A DNA stretch of 64,000 bases from Panicum virgatum (Eukaryota > Streptophyta > Magnoliopsida > Poales > Poaceae): contig NC_053137.1 of the NCBI RefSeq assembly GCF_016808335.1, forward strand, positions 5,903,904-5,967,903. Reading direction: 5' to 3'. The position numbers and the translations under genes were made by a program. Of the stretch, positions 44,568 through 56,264 are shown piece by piece; position 1 is the stretch's first letter; every line of letters starts with the position of its first letter. The notes below the pieces were generated by a model. The model saw nothing but the letters and a program-made list of their open reading frames with translations, searched no databases and was not told the DNA's origin.

Positions 44568-44577
44568 CTTAATAAAG
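44568..44577 (+). promoter_or_regulatory. TATA-like box ahead of the Gypsy antisense ORF
   Basis: cttaataaag lies about 115 bp before the ATG at 44690, on the strand opposite to the element. The 44.1-44.56 kb stretch is internal Gypsy sequence with no other feature. Confidence 0.4.
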
Positions 44578-44689
44578 GACTCTGCCGCTGACCACGGTTA
44601 CCTTTTCGCATTCGCCTTTCTCTCTCCAAGCCTTTGCGCCCCTTCGCCTTCGTGCTTCCCTATCCCCTGCATCCAGCACCATTGCGGCA

Positions 44690-47600
44690 ATGGCGTCTCT
44701 TAGCCGCCCTCGCCATTTCCAGGCGGAGTGGGAACTGGAGCTGGTGCGCCGGGTCCTCGGGTGGACCTCCCCAGAGCTCGTCGAGCGCATACGAGCGGGC
44801 TCCGTGCCTCTCGGCAAGCTGCGCCATGGCGAGTTCGTTTTGTTCATCTCGTATGCGTCGGCCGGGCTCACACTACCGCTCTCCTCCTTCTTCCTGCTGC
44901 TGCTGGAGGGGTACGGGCTCCAACTCTAGCACCTCACCCCCCCCCACTCCATCCTCCAGGTGGCGATCTTCGTCCACCTGTGCGAGATGTTCGTGGGGGT
45001 GAGGCCCTGCCTCACTCTCTTCCGCAACTTCTTTGTCCTGGTGAAGTCCGGCAAGAGCAAGGATGAGATTGTGGTGTACTACTTCCAGACGAGGTCTGGA
45101 TCGTCGACACCCTACCTCCATGCTCTCGCCAATGGCCCCACCTCCGACAGCAAGGATTGGAGGGCCAAGCCAATTCTGCCGACAGAGTTCGGCTCGGTCT
45201 TGGGCAAGATCAGGGAGCTGGTAGAGGGCGGCCTGTCCTCGATGCACGTGCTTAGGGATTTCCTGAAGCGCCGGATTGCCCCTCTGTAGCAGAGGCCGCG
45301 CCCCACCTGTAGCTACACCGGCCCCAACGATTGCGGCCGGGTACAGCACGGCGAGGATGCCGATCTGTCCCAGGAGGGCCTGGAGGTTCTGGTACAGGGG
45401 ATGACCGGCGAAGGCTTCATCCCGGAGCACCTGATCCTCCCATCGGCCATCATCCCCCTTTGCGAGGACCAGAAGCTGAGGACGGCGGTGCTGGTGACCC
45501 TGCCGACCCTCGACGACATCGGGTTGGCGCCTCGGCAGCTGGGAGGTGACCCCGACCACGGGGTCCAAATTCCCGGCGTATCGGGGGACCGAACGCAATC
45601 CGGCGTCGCGAGCTCCGGCTCTTCAGACAAGGGGAAACAAGCTATGGACAGTGCATCTGCCCCGACTGGCTCCAGCCGGGCGATAGAGGAGGAAGGCATC
45701 GCAGGCTGCGCCGCAGTGACGGATCACTCGTCGGGGAACCCTCCGCGAAGCGCTAGAGGCTTGCGGAGGAGTCGGGCCAAGGCAGCTCCCGGGCACACAG
45801 CTCCCGGGTGCCCCCTGGTTCTGCAGGTTCGACGCCGCCGCCACCGTTGGGGCACGGTGTGACATCTCTGAGTTTTAAAATGCTAAGCAAGAGATATTAA
45901 ATGTGGTTTCATGCTTAATAAACAAGAGAATTTCAATTTATGCATTTCTTTTTGGAAAATAACATATGTGTATGTATATGTATGTGTGTATATGTGCATA
46001 GGTCAGGAACCTCAAATAACTTTCAAACCAATGCAAATAGGCTTATGAAAATGAATAGACATGTTCACCATGAAAAGATTAGTAAATGTCTAGTTGATCT
46101 CTAGGGGTAAAAGTGGCAAAAATCACATGAAATGATAAGATATTTGAATTATAGTTTTCGAAAATTTAAAATAACTTTTAAACCATTGCTCGAATAAACT
46201 TTTTCTTGAAATAAAAGTTGTAGGATTTTAAATTCTCTACAACTTTCGTATTCAAAGTTTTCCATGTTTCAAAAGGAATTTTTGAGAAAAATTCGATTTT
46301 GAACCAGTTAATGTCTTTTTCTCTTTCTCTCTCTCTCTTCTCTCTCTCCCTCCCCTGTTCTGCGCCGCCGAGCCGAGACCGCCGTCCGAGTCAAGGCCGC
46401 CGACCACGTGCTGCGCCTTCGCCGCGCCCCGTCCTTGGCTCCTTCCGTAGCTTCTCGGCCTCTCCACGCGGCACTTTCCCCTGCGCGCACGTCGAGGAGG
46501 GTCGCCGAGGCGCCACGGCGACGCCGTGCCGAGCCGGCCGACCGTGCCTCGCCCCGTCTCGCGCCCTTGACCGCTCAAACCTTTCTCTCGAGCCCAGAGG
46601 CATCCTCATCGTTCCCTCCTCCACTCCGAGCCCGAGAGCCGAGCCCCTTGTGCCCTCTTTGCCGGGAACGGCCAGCGCCGCCCGCCATTAGCGCCGCCGC
46701 CTCCTAGGCCGCCGCTGAGCCCCTCCTCCGCCCTTCCTCGCGCCCATCCGACCCCGCAGCTAGCTCCCTCACCCTCCGCTGGTGCTCCCCGACCCACTCG
46801 CCGCCGCCCAGGCCCGTCGGACCACCGCCGCCGCCGCTCACCGCCACCGCCGGCCGCTGCTCTCCGCGGCGCCGCCCGCTCCGGCCATCCAAGCCCCAAC
46901 CAAAGCCACCCCGAGGTAGAGCTCGCCCTCCTCTTGCTTTTCCCCCACCGGGCCCTCGCCGCCGACGACCCCAAGCGCCGGAATCCGGCCGCCCGACGCT
47001 CCCCTGCTCCAAGTCCGGCCAGGGGCCTCGTTTTGAAAAGGAACAAAAGTTACAGGGTGCTGTCTGCGAACTTAAGACTCATGGGAATAGTGCCTGTAGG
47101 GACTTCTTTGTTATTTCTAGCTGTAAAATTTGAAATTCAATATAAATTCGTAGAAAATTCGTAAAATAGTAAATCTAGTTGTTCTGGAATCCTTGTGAAA
47201 AGTTCTATGCAGTAGAATCAAAATATGATGGGTGTTTGTTGAAAATTGTTGCTGTACAAATTGATTTGTGTCACTAGGTACATAAAGACTAGTTGTTTTA
47301 TCTTTTCCTTAACTATTGTTTGAAGCCATGTCTTGCTGTGAAATTTTTACGGTGAGATGTTCATGTTACTCTAGTGTTACTATAAAAATTTCGTGGTCAG
47401 TTCTCATGAGTAGATATTTATTTGATTTAATTCTTGTTTAGTAGACTTTAATTATGGTAAATAGTTTCTATTCATGATAAATCATTAAAATATTTCTGAG
47501 TGTTCTTTTTGAAAAGCATAACTTGTCCATGAAGTTTTAGAATCAGTTCATGAATATAACAGAAGCTAAAAATGAATCTTTTTAGATTGTTGTCAGTTTT

Positions 47601-50600
47601 GTTTATTTTATCAGAATTAATCCTTTAAAGAATAAATTCTGAAATTTTTACAGTAACTAATTTAGCTCTGTTTAGACCTACTGTTAAATTTCTAGATTCT
47701 TTTTTGCTCTGGTTTCACCTGTATAATTTAATCGTTTTTTAAGTATTATCTGAATACATTAATTGTTCTGAATTATTGGCTACAAGTTTTGGCATGGGAT
47801 TTGTAGGATAGCTTGTTCTGTTTACCTTATTTTTGATATAATTTTTTCTGATTTTTATTACTGAATGTGTGTTGAGTTGTTTATTTATTAGCAAACCATG
47901 ATTTACTTGTTATAGGAAACCACTTCAACTTGTTTGGTGAAGTAGTATAGTTCTTTTGTGTTGTTGATCAGGATGCCTTGAGTAGTTAGAATTATTAGTT
48001 AACTACTCTATAAACGATTGCCCATGTGATACGATTGTTTGCTATTTGTTAGACTATAACTTTATCGTGATATGAGTGTGTTTATAATACTGTTCTTGCA
48101 TCACATATAGATACGACTACTCTCGCCGACGGTACGTACGAGCTGGTGCCTGAAGCGGAAGAAGGTCCCGGAGAAGCTCAAGTGAACTTTGTCGACGCCG
48201 TCGAGAAACTGAACCCGACTCCAGAAGCCTCGGAAACTAACTCAGTTCAAGAAGGCAAGCCCCGGAGCATGTCCTTCTATTTTAAATTTATGCAACTTAT
48301 TATTGTTCCTATCTACTTGTGCATTTAAGTTATAGGAGTTGACTGGAACCTTAGTTGCATGATCCTAGGTACCGCTGCTTGAACACTAGTGTGTGTAGGT
48401 CGCTAGTTAGCTATGCTAATGGTTCGGTAGAAGTCGAGTGATTTCCGGTCACTCGCGAGAAAATATAGGAGTTGCATGTTTACTACTTGCTACAACTATA
48501 AGGTCTACGGGCGGGGTGGTGATACTTGGAATGACCCCGTCTGTTTAGTGAAAAGTGATAAGGCCGCAGTGTGTGGTAGTGGTGGTTAAGCATTTGAACG
48601 TACTAGACACATGCCGAGAATATGGTAATCGGTAAGCTTAAGTACTGGATTGAACCGAGGCCGGAACATACCTTCCCACTGTCTTGACATCGGTCTCATC
48701 TAGCTAATGACGGGTGCAGAGCCGGGCTCTGTAGTCGAGGGCGGTGAGCCTGTTCCGTGAAGCGGGAATTGAAGGGAAAAGTTGCATGTGTGACTCTGGG
48801 AATAACCACGTGATGTGTGTTTAGGTCTGCCTGGCCAGGTTAATAAATTCGATTCGAATCGTCCGTTTCTCACCGGTTATTGAGACTGCTTGACCCTTTT
48901 ACCACATAGAGTAATAATTGGAATATGTGTGATGATGAATATTGTTGGATGATGAAAGATAATTGTTTTTCCACCATGTATGCTATTGGATAGATGCTAA
49001 TGTAGAATGGTTAATTCAACTAGAACTTGCATGCAAAAGTCTGAAAATAAGGACTTACTCTTAGTGGCTTTTCAGCAAAAACAAACCCCCACAAGCCAAA
49101 AGTCTTGCATGTCTAGTTAGAGGGCTAAGTATACCCTCAGTCGGGTAAGCCTTGCTGAGTATTAGTATACTCAGCCTTGCTTGTGGCTCAATTTGTTTCA
49201 GGAGATACTTTGGAGGACATGTTTGCCAGTCTGACCTGGCCTTGCACTCTTCCGCCTTGTTGGTCCGTGGAGTGGGATACGTCCCCGGCCAACGATGACA
49301 AGAGCGAGTGATGTCACGAATCGGGCTTCATCGTGACACCCATATCGTCGGTAGATATCGTGTATCGTATCCGCTGCAATAAAGAACTCTGGTGTTTTCC
49401 CTTTTATGATGGCTTTATGAAAAGTACTTTGTTAAATTTGGAACTTGGTTTGTAATTCTACTATTATGTTAAACTCTGTGGTGTAATATATTGTGAGGTG
49501 TTGTAATCTCTGGACTCGCCTTCGCGTGAGTTATGCTGCTTTGTTTGATCCAGGTTTAAGTGGTTTCATCGGGATTTTACCCGACGGACTGCCGATGTGC
49601 TCCGTCTACTGTGCGAGTTAAACCTAATTGCCTTTGCAACGATGGTTAGCGCACTTAAGCCGGTTTATGTCGGGTGGTTCTGCCACACACGGTCGACCCC
49701 CGTAGCAGCAGCGGCATCGACAACAGCAGCCACAACAGCGGACGTCACCACCGCCACTGCCGCGCCATCAGCCACCAGCTTCATCACCGCGACTGCAGCA
49801 GCAGGCACCACCATTGCGCCAAGAGCCGTTGACGCCGCCACCGCAGCAGCAGCAGCCTCCGGTGCTGCCGCCGCCACAGCCAGCGCAACAAGCCCCACCA
49901 CCACCGCAGCAGCCATCCAAGGAGCGGTCCCCGGGCTACTATGGGCGCTGGGAGACCGGAGGGCCAAAGTAAGTGTACCTTCCCCTTTATCTCTTTGACT
50001 TCTTGAGGCAAGTTTTTGGCTGTCTGGTCTTAGCTTTTTGTTTGTTTGTCAGGGTTCCATACCCGGTCCGCAAGTCCGCCGCCCCTGCTCCATCCGGTGC
50101 TGGCTCTGCGGTGGGTCCGGCTCCCAGCGGCAATACTCGGAGGACGCCGCTAGGAACCCGGTCCCCGCCGCTTCCAGAACGGCACCTCCTGCCCCAGAGG
50201 AGGCATCGAGGAAGCGCCCAGCGAGCGAGGCCACGGCAGCGGTGGCGTCAGGAACGGCGGGCGGTCCGGCACCAGTGGATGGGGCGCCGAGCGTTGCGGG
50301 GCCCGGCTCGGAGTCATTGGGCGCCGCGATCCCCGAGGTCCCAGCGGTGCCGGTCATGACTGCGGGTGCGGCGACACCATGAGCGGTTGCCCAGAGGCTC
50401 TAGAGGTGCCGGGTGCGTCGGCGGACGCGGAGGCCCCGGGCCTCAGCACCGTCGGGCGCTGCAACGAGTGCAGCGGTTCCCGAGGCTCTAGGGGCTTCCG
50501 GTGCAGCGGCGGATGCAGCGGCTTCCGCGCCGCCTAGCGCCATACCCGAGGCCCCTGGAGCGAGCTTTCCTGGGGGTCTGGCTCTTATGGATCCGGTGCC

Positions 50601-51750
50601 TGATGAAGGTGCGACCTCCTCCGACCCCCAGGACGCTGGGGAGGAGGAGCTGGAGGTCATCTGTGGCCTGGCACTCCTTCTAGACCCCACGCAAGCGAAC
50701 AGGGTCCCTTTTCTCTGCGTGCTGCTCCAGCTTCATCGATCTGTGGAGGAAGCTGAGGCAGCGTTCCGGTGGGAGTGGGAGGTCCTTGAAGCTGAGCGCC
50801 AGTGACTTGGCGACTGGCATGTCCATTTAGAGAAGCGCACCAAGGCTGAAGCCTCCCGAGCGGCTTCTGAATGGTCTCAGCTGCTCGCCGACCACGAGGC
50901 CTACAAAAAGGACCTCCGGAAGGTGTTCGACCGGGAGGTTGTAGCTGCCAAGCGGGAGAACACCCTGAAGCCACGGGAGAAGGCCATCGCCAAGGAGGAG
51001 GCCCGCCTCGCGGGGTTGCGGTCTGAGCTCGAAGCCCGCGGCAAGGAACTTGAGGCGTCCTCCGAGTCCTTGCGTAAATGGCGGTAGGAGCTAGAGGAGA
51101 CTGCCAGCAAGCAGACACTTGCTGAGGAGGACAATGAGGACGAAAAGAAGTCGCTCGCCAGGCGGGAATCCAACATCACCCGCATGGAGCATTCCCTCAA
51201 GCTAAGCCGCGAGACACTCAACGCCCGCCTGGAGATGTTGAAGAAGGAAGCGCGCTTGGAGGAGAAGACCCGCCAGGCGGAAGAGGCACATGCAGCGGCG
51301 GAGAAGCTGCGAATGGACCAACGTGTGGGGGTCCAAAGGATCGCCGACTGGGCGGGCGAAGCAAGCTTGGCCCTGGTGCAACTTGGAATGAGCCCCATCC
51401 AAGTGGCCGAGCCGCCGGCTTCGCATACCGACGCCCTTCCGGTGCTGGACTCTGCTGCGGAGCGGCTCCGGCGCTTGGACCAGGCTCTTGGGGCCCGCCT
51501 TGAAATCAAGGGCCGCGAGTTGTGCCGGGTTGTGGTGGAGCACGTTTTGACTTGCTTCCGGAGCCACGACCCGGCCGTCTCCTTGGCACCTGTTGTCGAG
51601 GGTCCGGTGGCGAATGTGGAGACCGCCGCCCGGGAGAGCGTCCAGGAGGTCGTCGGGATCGTTGCTGCTCGCTTCCAGCGGAGGGCTGCGGATGCCGAAG
51701 AGGAGAACCTGCAAGAAAACAGGGATCCGGCTAGGCCGCCGCAGCAGTAG
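44690..51750 (+). pseudogene. Antisense ORF of the Tat-type element (putative gypsy-type transposon protein)
   Basis: One frame from 44690 to 45857 encodes the domain named Putative gypsy type transposon (Transposase_28): HGEFVLFISYASAGLTLPLS, LEGYGLQL, HSILQVAIFVHLCEMFVGVR. It is broken by TAG at 44927 and 45287. After the 3.83-kb solo LTR (45858-49687), a Gln/Pro-rich stretch ends in ERSPGYYGRWETGGPK before a gtaagt donor near 49970; the next exon starts after ttgtttgtcag near 50051. That exon keeps one frame to 51750 with stops at 50380, 50398, 50803 and 51085 and encodes an Ala/Pro-rich stretch and a long coiled coil (residues around SLARRESNITRMEHSLKLSR), then VVVEHVLTCFRSHDPAVSL. AATAAA follows at 51811. 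The role of this protein is unknown. Confidence 0.7.
45858..49687 (+). mobile_element. Large Gypsy solo LTR (3830 bp, Tekay/Del-like)
   Basis: It starts TGTGACATCTCTGAG and ends GGTTCTGCCACA with a perfect duplication CACGG (45853-45857, 49688-49692). A CT-rich tract and a GC-rich leader occupy 46.3-47.0 kb, an AT-rich stretch follows to 48.1 kb, and a short acidic block (VPEAEEGPGEAQVNFVDAVE) at 48.14-48.26 kb. Length and start are those of Tekay/Del chromovirus LTRs; the assignment is from memory. It holds no gene. Confidence 0.85.
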
Positions 51751-51810
51751 TTGCCTTTTGTTTTTTGATTTTTTAATGTAAGAAAAAACATTGTAGAAAT
51801 GTGAGTTGTA

Positions 51811-51816
51811 AATAAA
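51811..51816 (+). terminator. Polyadenylation signal of the antisense ORF
   Basis: AATAAA stands 60 bases after the stop at 51750. The 51.82-52.2 kb stretch shows no other feature; the pol region expected here is deleted. Confidence 0.45.
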
Positions 51817-52209
51817 GTTTCAACTTAGCTGCTTGTCTTCTGCTCTGGCTTGACGTATGCAACACCCGGGCGCCCTGGCCCCCTGGTAGGTAGGCTCAAT
51901 TATTTGAGGCTGACTACACCCGAGCCGGTCTTGGCCTGCATACAACTGAAAGCAGATGCTCCGAGCCCTACGTACAGTTCAGAGCAGATTTAAGCATTGC
52001 ACCCATGAGACCTACTTTGCCACACCCAGTTCGACGAGACATGCAACCGGACCTATCTTCCAGGATTAGGGAGCCAGCCCTTTCCACAGAATGAGGTCCG
52101 GACCTCTAGTTGCACAGTTCAGGTACTAGAGTACTTGTCGCAGGGTGGTGAAGTGCGTAGGCTTAGGGTACAGGACCAGGCTAAGCGGCTACACAGGGCT
52201 TCGGCTAGG

Positions 52210-53108
52210 GAAAAGAGCGTGGTGACGCTTTCCACCTCATGCGTCGCCAGCTTCTCGAGCATCTTCTCATCACGTACCCCATGATGGAAAGCAGTAATGA
52301 TAGACGCATCGGAGATACGAGGAATAATGCTCTGTACCTTGGTGAAGCGCGAGATAAATGCCCGGAGCGTCTCTTCGGGTTTCTACCTCACTGCATGGAG
52401 GTGGGCCTCCACACTATGCTGCTGGTAAGCACTGGCGAAGTTCGCGGTGAACCTCGCACAGAACTCTTCCCAGGACTGAATCGACCCGTGGGTGAGGTTC
52501 ATGAGCCAAGTGCAGGCTGGTCCGGTCAAGGCTATATGAAAGTAGCTCGCCATGACGGCGTCGTTGCTGCCAGCTGCTGTGATAGTGGTGACGTAAACCT
52601 ACAAGAACTCCGACGGGTTAGTCGTACCGTCATACTTCTCCGGCAGGTGTGGGCGGAACTTGGATGGCCAGTCCACCGTGCGGAGATGATCTGCCAGCGC
52701 GGCGCAGCCCACCCCAGCCACCGGGGTGCCCGCTTGTGTCCGGGCATTCCCCGGGGATTTGGGTGCTGCTGCATCCAAGTCGACGTCGAGATTGCAGCCC
52801 TCGATGTTGAAATGACGCTCACGCGCCCTTTCCATGGAGACGCGGGCGTCCTCGCCCGCCCGCCTGCGGTTGAGCTCCGCCCGCAGATCTTCGGTCCGTG
52901 CACTCCTCACCGTGGGGGAGTGCACAGATGCCGACGCTCCGCCCTGGCGCCGCTGGTGGAGCACCAGCGCGTTGCCGGGGGGAGGCCGAGGCCCGGTCCT
53001 TGCTGAGCCGGGAGCGGCCTGAGCCAAGTGGAGGAGACGGTCAACATCGTCCCTCCACTGCCTCAGGGCATCGGGGGAAGCTGCAGCGGCCGGAGGGTTG
53101 CAGAGCAA
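52210..53108 (-). pseudogene. Gypsy Gag (Retrotrans_gag type), broken
   Basis: The minus strand reads FRPHLPEKYDGTTNPSEFL, then a TAG at 52601-52599, then ACTWLMNLTHGSIQSWEEF and ETLRAFISRFTKVQSIIPRI, all in one frame with a second TAG near 52.39 kb. These are the core helices of Ty3/Gypsy capsid. The upstream part carries Arg-rich, low-complexity sequence. No protease, RT or integrase follows. Confidence 0.8.
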
Positions 53109-53373
53109 CTCTCAAGCTGCTGCCAGCGGGCCCGCTGGAAGCCGCCTGCGAGGGAGCCCTAGATGGTCGCCCGGAGGCGCGCTGACGCGCAGCGGGCGCT
53201 GATGCCTCATGTGGCCGTGCCACGGGCACTATCGTCCTTGGCACGGGGTGGCAGAGGCGTGCGACGCTGATGACGTCTCACCCTCCCTCATTTCCGCGTC
53301 GTCGCCGCGGACAGTGTGCTCGACCATGTAAACAATGGAGCCAAACGGAAGATCAGACGAATCTAGCTAAACC

Positions 53374-53393
53374 CCCCTACCTGGCGCGCCAAA
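53374..53393 (-). other. Primer binding site region of the Tat-type element
   Basis: In element orientation TTTGGCGCGCCAGGTAGGGG directly follows the LTR end, the form common in Tat-type Gypsy elements. Confidence 0.6.
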
Positions 53394-53763
53394 TATCGGA
53401 GGTAAACTCCAGTCGGGTGGCGTAATGCACCCGCCTAACCCTGAGAGGACGTAATGCACCCGTCTAACCCTGAGGGTGAGTAACTCGAGGTAGACAAAGA
53501 GTTTGTCTGATCAGCATATAAGAACACGAGGGAAAGACTCGAGGATTTAGAGTGGTTCGGACCACCGGAGCGTAACACCCTACGTCCACTTCTGTGTTGT
53601 ATTGCTTGTGTTCCATGTATAAGCGTTGTCCGGGCGAGGAGTGAGAGGATAGATGTCCTAATCTTACGTGTGCTCTCCCTTTTATAGTCCAAAAGAAGCA
53701 CGTACATAGCCGTTGGAACCCCGACAAGTGGGCCCAGCATGGATGTATTAAATAACATAACAC
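53394..53763 (-). repeat. 5' LTR of the Tat-type element, truncated
   Basis: About 370 bp remain of a roughly 1.1-kb LTR, including the complement of a TATA box (cttttatagtcc, about 53680-53691). An internal 37-bp partial duplication of the cgtaatgcacccg block is seen at 53420-53475. It stops abruptly at ataacataacac where copy 2 of the ALP1 segment begins. Confidence 0.75.
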
Positions 53764-54149
53764 ACAAAAAGTCTCAACATAGAAACAAAAAGTCTATCAT
53801 AGAAACAGTGACCTTGTAATGAACCTATAGTAAGATACCGAATCATTCAGAAAATAAGATACCAATTACTAAATCATTCATGAATTTTCTTACATTATGC
53901 AACATCATGCCACTCAACACGAGGACTGGCATTATCATGATGAACATAAACCCAATCATGAGGGCTAGTTCTTATACTTATCCAACTAGCTAAACCCTAT
54001 AGTAATCGATCATGCCGTTTCTGGGGAATCTTTACTGAATTGCACCCATCAAATCTTACTACAATAATGGAAATTACAGGAAGAACAGAAAAAGAATCAA
54101 AGATGCACCATCACTACCCCAGCAATAGCGCAAACCAACTTAGTTCAGT

Positions 54150-55849
54150 TCAACAGAGAAGCTTGGGAGCTTCATAACTTTGGAGATGTGCTGTAATGTT
54201 TTCTCTCATTGCTTTGCCATTAGGATCCACCTGCTCACAGTTTTCTTCACTATAGCCAATATCATGATGGTTTGGAAGTTCAACAGTCGGAAGCAGTTCA
54301 TCTTTGCAGTCTATAAGTATATTGTGAAGCAGGCAGCAAACAAGAATTATACTAGGCAACTTGTTCTTATCAGGCCTCCACATGACTTTGTGTAAGATCC
54401 TCCAGGATCCCTTCAGCCGTGTCAGTGCGTTCGTTCCAAGCAGCCCAGCAGCTTTTTGGCGAGCATTAAAGTTGAGCATTGGGACAGACAGATTTTTCCC
54501 TTCATATGGAGTCATAAGCCATGGGAGCAGAGGATAACATGAGTCACCAGCAATGTACTCCCTGATCTCTGCATTCTCTGCTGAAACTTTAACAGGGCCA
54601 TTCAAACGGTTCCCAGCTTCACAGAGCTTGAAAAACCCAGAGCATTTCATCAGGCGTGAGAATGTCATGCTACCAGGCCAACCAGTAACAATATCAATAA
54701 ACCTCATCTCATCATCAACAATCCCTTGCAGGAACATACTGTAGTTCTTGGCTGGATCACACCAATCTTCAGATGACTCAACAGCAGGAAGCGTCATGAT
54801 TATGTGGGTGGCATCAACAGCACCACAACAATTCGGCAGGCCATAAACAGCCTCCAGCGTAGCTTTGATCTCCTCAATTCTCTCTTGGCCTGGCCAAGTC
54901 AGATGATACTGAGCCCTCTCTTCCATCGACTCAATAAACCTCCATGTCACTTGCGAAACAGTAGACTGCCCCACACCAAAAGCAGCTCCAACCGACACCT
55001 GTGAATCACCAGATGCCAGCCTCCTCATGGCGATTGCCACTTGCTTCTCCACACTGAGCAGCCTCCCCTCAATGTTGATCAGACCGGAGGGCGGCCTCGA
55101 GATCAAATCCTCCCTTACAATGGAGCAGATGTAGTCGAAAGTCTTCCTCGAAGTCCTGAAGAAGTGCCTGAATGCTTCCCCCTCATCTGAAGGGATAACT
55201 TGACCTGTCCAGCAGAACAAATCGAAACTTAATCACACACACAGCCAGGCAAGATTCTTTCATATCGTAACAGCATCACATTACAATTAAAAAGCTCACA
55301 ATTTCGCACCAAATCAAGCTAAAAGATTCAGTTCTTCGTCGATACTAAGGCTGCCTACCCCCAAATCTTGGCACATTCACACAGATTGGCCTCCAATCAT
55401 GGAAATCAAAAGCCGCTAAGGATTGAGTAAAATCCACCCGCCGAATCAACTGGCCCCCAAACGGATGGCCCTGAAGCGATTGGACCCACACCCGGCCATC
55501 GGGGAAAGCGGCATGCCCGGATGAGCAGGAGGCCGCGGCGGCCGCCGTGAAGCCCGTGCGGAGCGGCCGCCAGCGCAGATTTGGGGGAATGCAGCAACCA
55601 TGGACGAGAATTCTCGGAAACGGCGCCGGTACGGGACAGGGGAAGGGGAGAATCGGGCGGCGCATGTATACCTGACTCGGCGTGTTTGTGGAGGAACGTG
55701 TACCACCACTCGGTGTCGAGGCCGCGGAGCTCCGGCGGGAGCGGCGGCGGCGCGCTCCGGGTCCTGGCGACCTTGAGCTTGCTGGAGTCCTTGGACTTGC
55801 GCTTCCCCTTCCCCTTCCCCTTCCCCTTCTTGGACTTCACCGGCGGCAT
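54150..55849 (-). CDS. ALP1-like: ALP1-like protein, domesticated PIF/Harbinger transposase (copy 2)
   Basis: Exons 55849-55672 and 55204-54150 join in phase 1 for 410 residues. Domains and order are as in copy 1: basic N-terminus (MPPVKSKKGKGKGKGKRKSK), helix-turn-helix, and nuclease-like fold. It keeps the Trp of GWPGSMTF that copy 1 lacks, but the second Asp and the Glu of the DDE triad are absent here too. Differences from copy 1 in exon 2 are few (Met for Val in THII, Gly for Arg in QKAA, the Trp). Of the pair this one is closer to the family consensus and is more likely the fully functional copy. The inferred role is chromatin regulation with Polycomb PRC2. Confidence 0.9.
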
Positions 55850-56162
55850 CTTCCTCCCTCCCTCTTCTCACCCTTTCTTTCTCCGACTGCAGTCTGCGCT
55901 CGTCTCCTCCCGGCCTCGTTTTATCGTGCCCCTGCTCCGGATTACTTGGCAAGGTGAATCAGCGATTTTTTTCCTTAAAGAAAATCTTACAAATCACAAA
56001 CTGACTGGCAGGTGGGACCATGGATTATGTAGACCCACTTGCCAGTGACTACATACATAAAATCCCCCATGTGCGCGTTATTTTTATTTTTAGAATTTTT
56101 TTGTATATGTAGTAATAACAATTATAATGAATGCTATTTTGCGTATATAGCACGCAACTTAT

Positions 56163-56264
56163 AGCATGTTCGGCTGGAAAATTAGCGTCTGGGCTGAAGC
56201 TACCCTGAAATAGCCCAGCCACCTTTGCATCCAGCTGTAGGCTCCCAACCATCCGAAACATGCT
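56163..56264. mobile_element. Small MITE-like repeat upstream of ALP1 copy 2
   Basis: agcatgttcggctgg and the inverted end ccatccgaaacatgct form 15-bp imperfect inverted repeats around a 100-bp body. It was present before the segment duplicated because copy 1 has it too. Confidence 0.55.

Larger units (their letters stand above)
25788..53763 (-). mobile_element. Tat-type Ty3/Gypsy relic that hosts the nested block
   Basis: On the minus strand, in order: truncated 5' LTR (53763-53394), primer site (53393-53374), gag (53108 to about 52210), no pol, an ORF on the opposite strand (51750 to 44690), polypurine tract (44091-44076), and a 3' LTR starting TGTCGGTACC at 44075 and ending at 25788. The 3' LTR is split by two insertions (26078-30169 and 30871-43931) and sums to about 1.1 kb when they are removed. 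An antisense ORF after pol is a known feature of the Tat lineage. The left duplication would be AGGTT at 25783-25787; its partner is missing because the 5' LTR is cut at 53763. Confidence 0.75.

Noticed and set aside
46252..47046. GC-rich frames in the 3.83-kb repeat
   Set aside because: They are the leader part of a solo LTR bounded by CACGG duplications.
49665..50011. Minus-strand Ala/Val-rich frame that looks like a membrane protein
   Set aside because: It is the complement of a Gln/Pro-coding CAG/CCA repeat region of the Gypsy antisense ORF.
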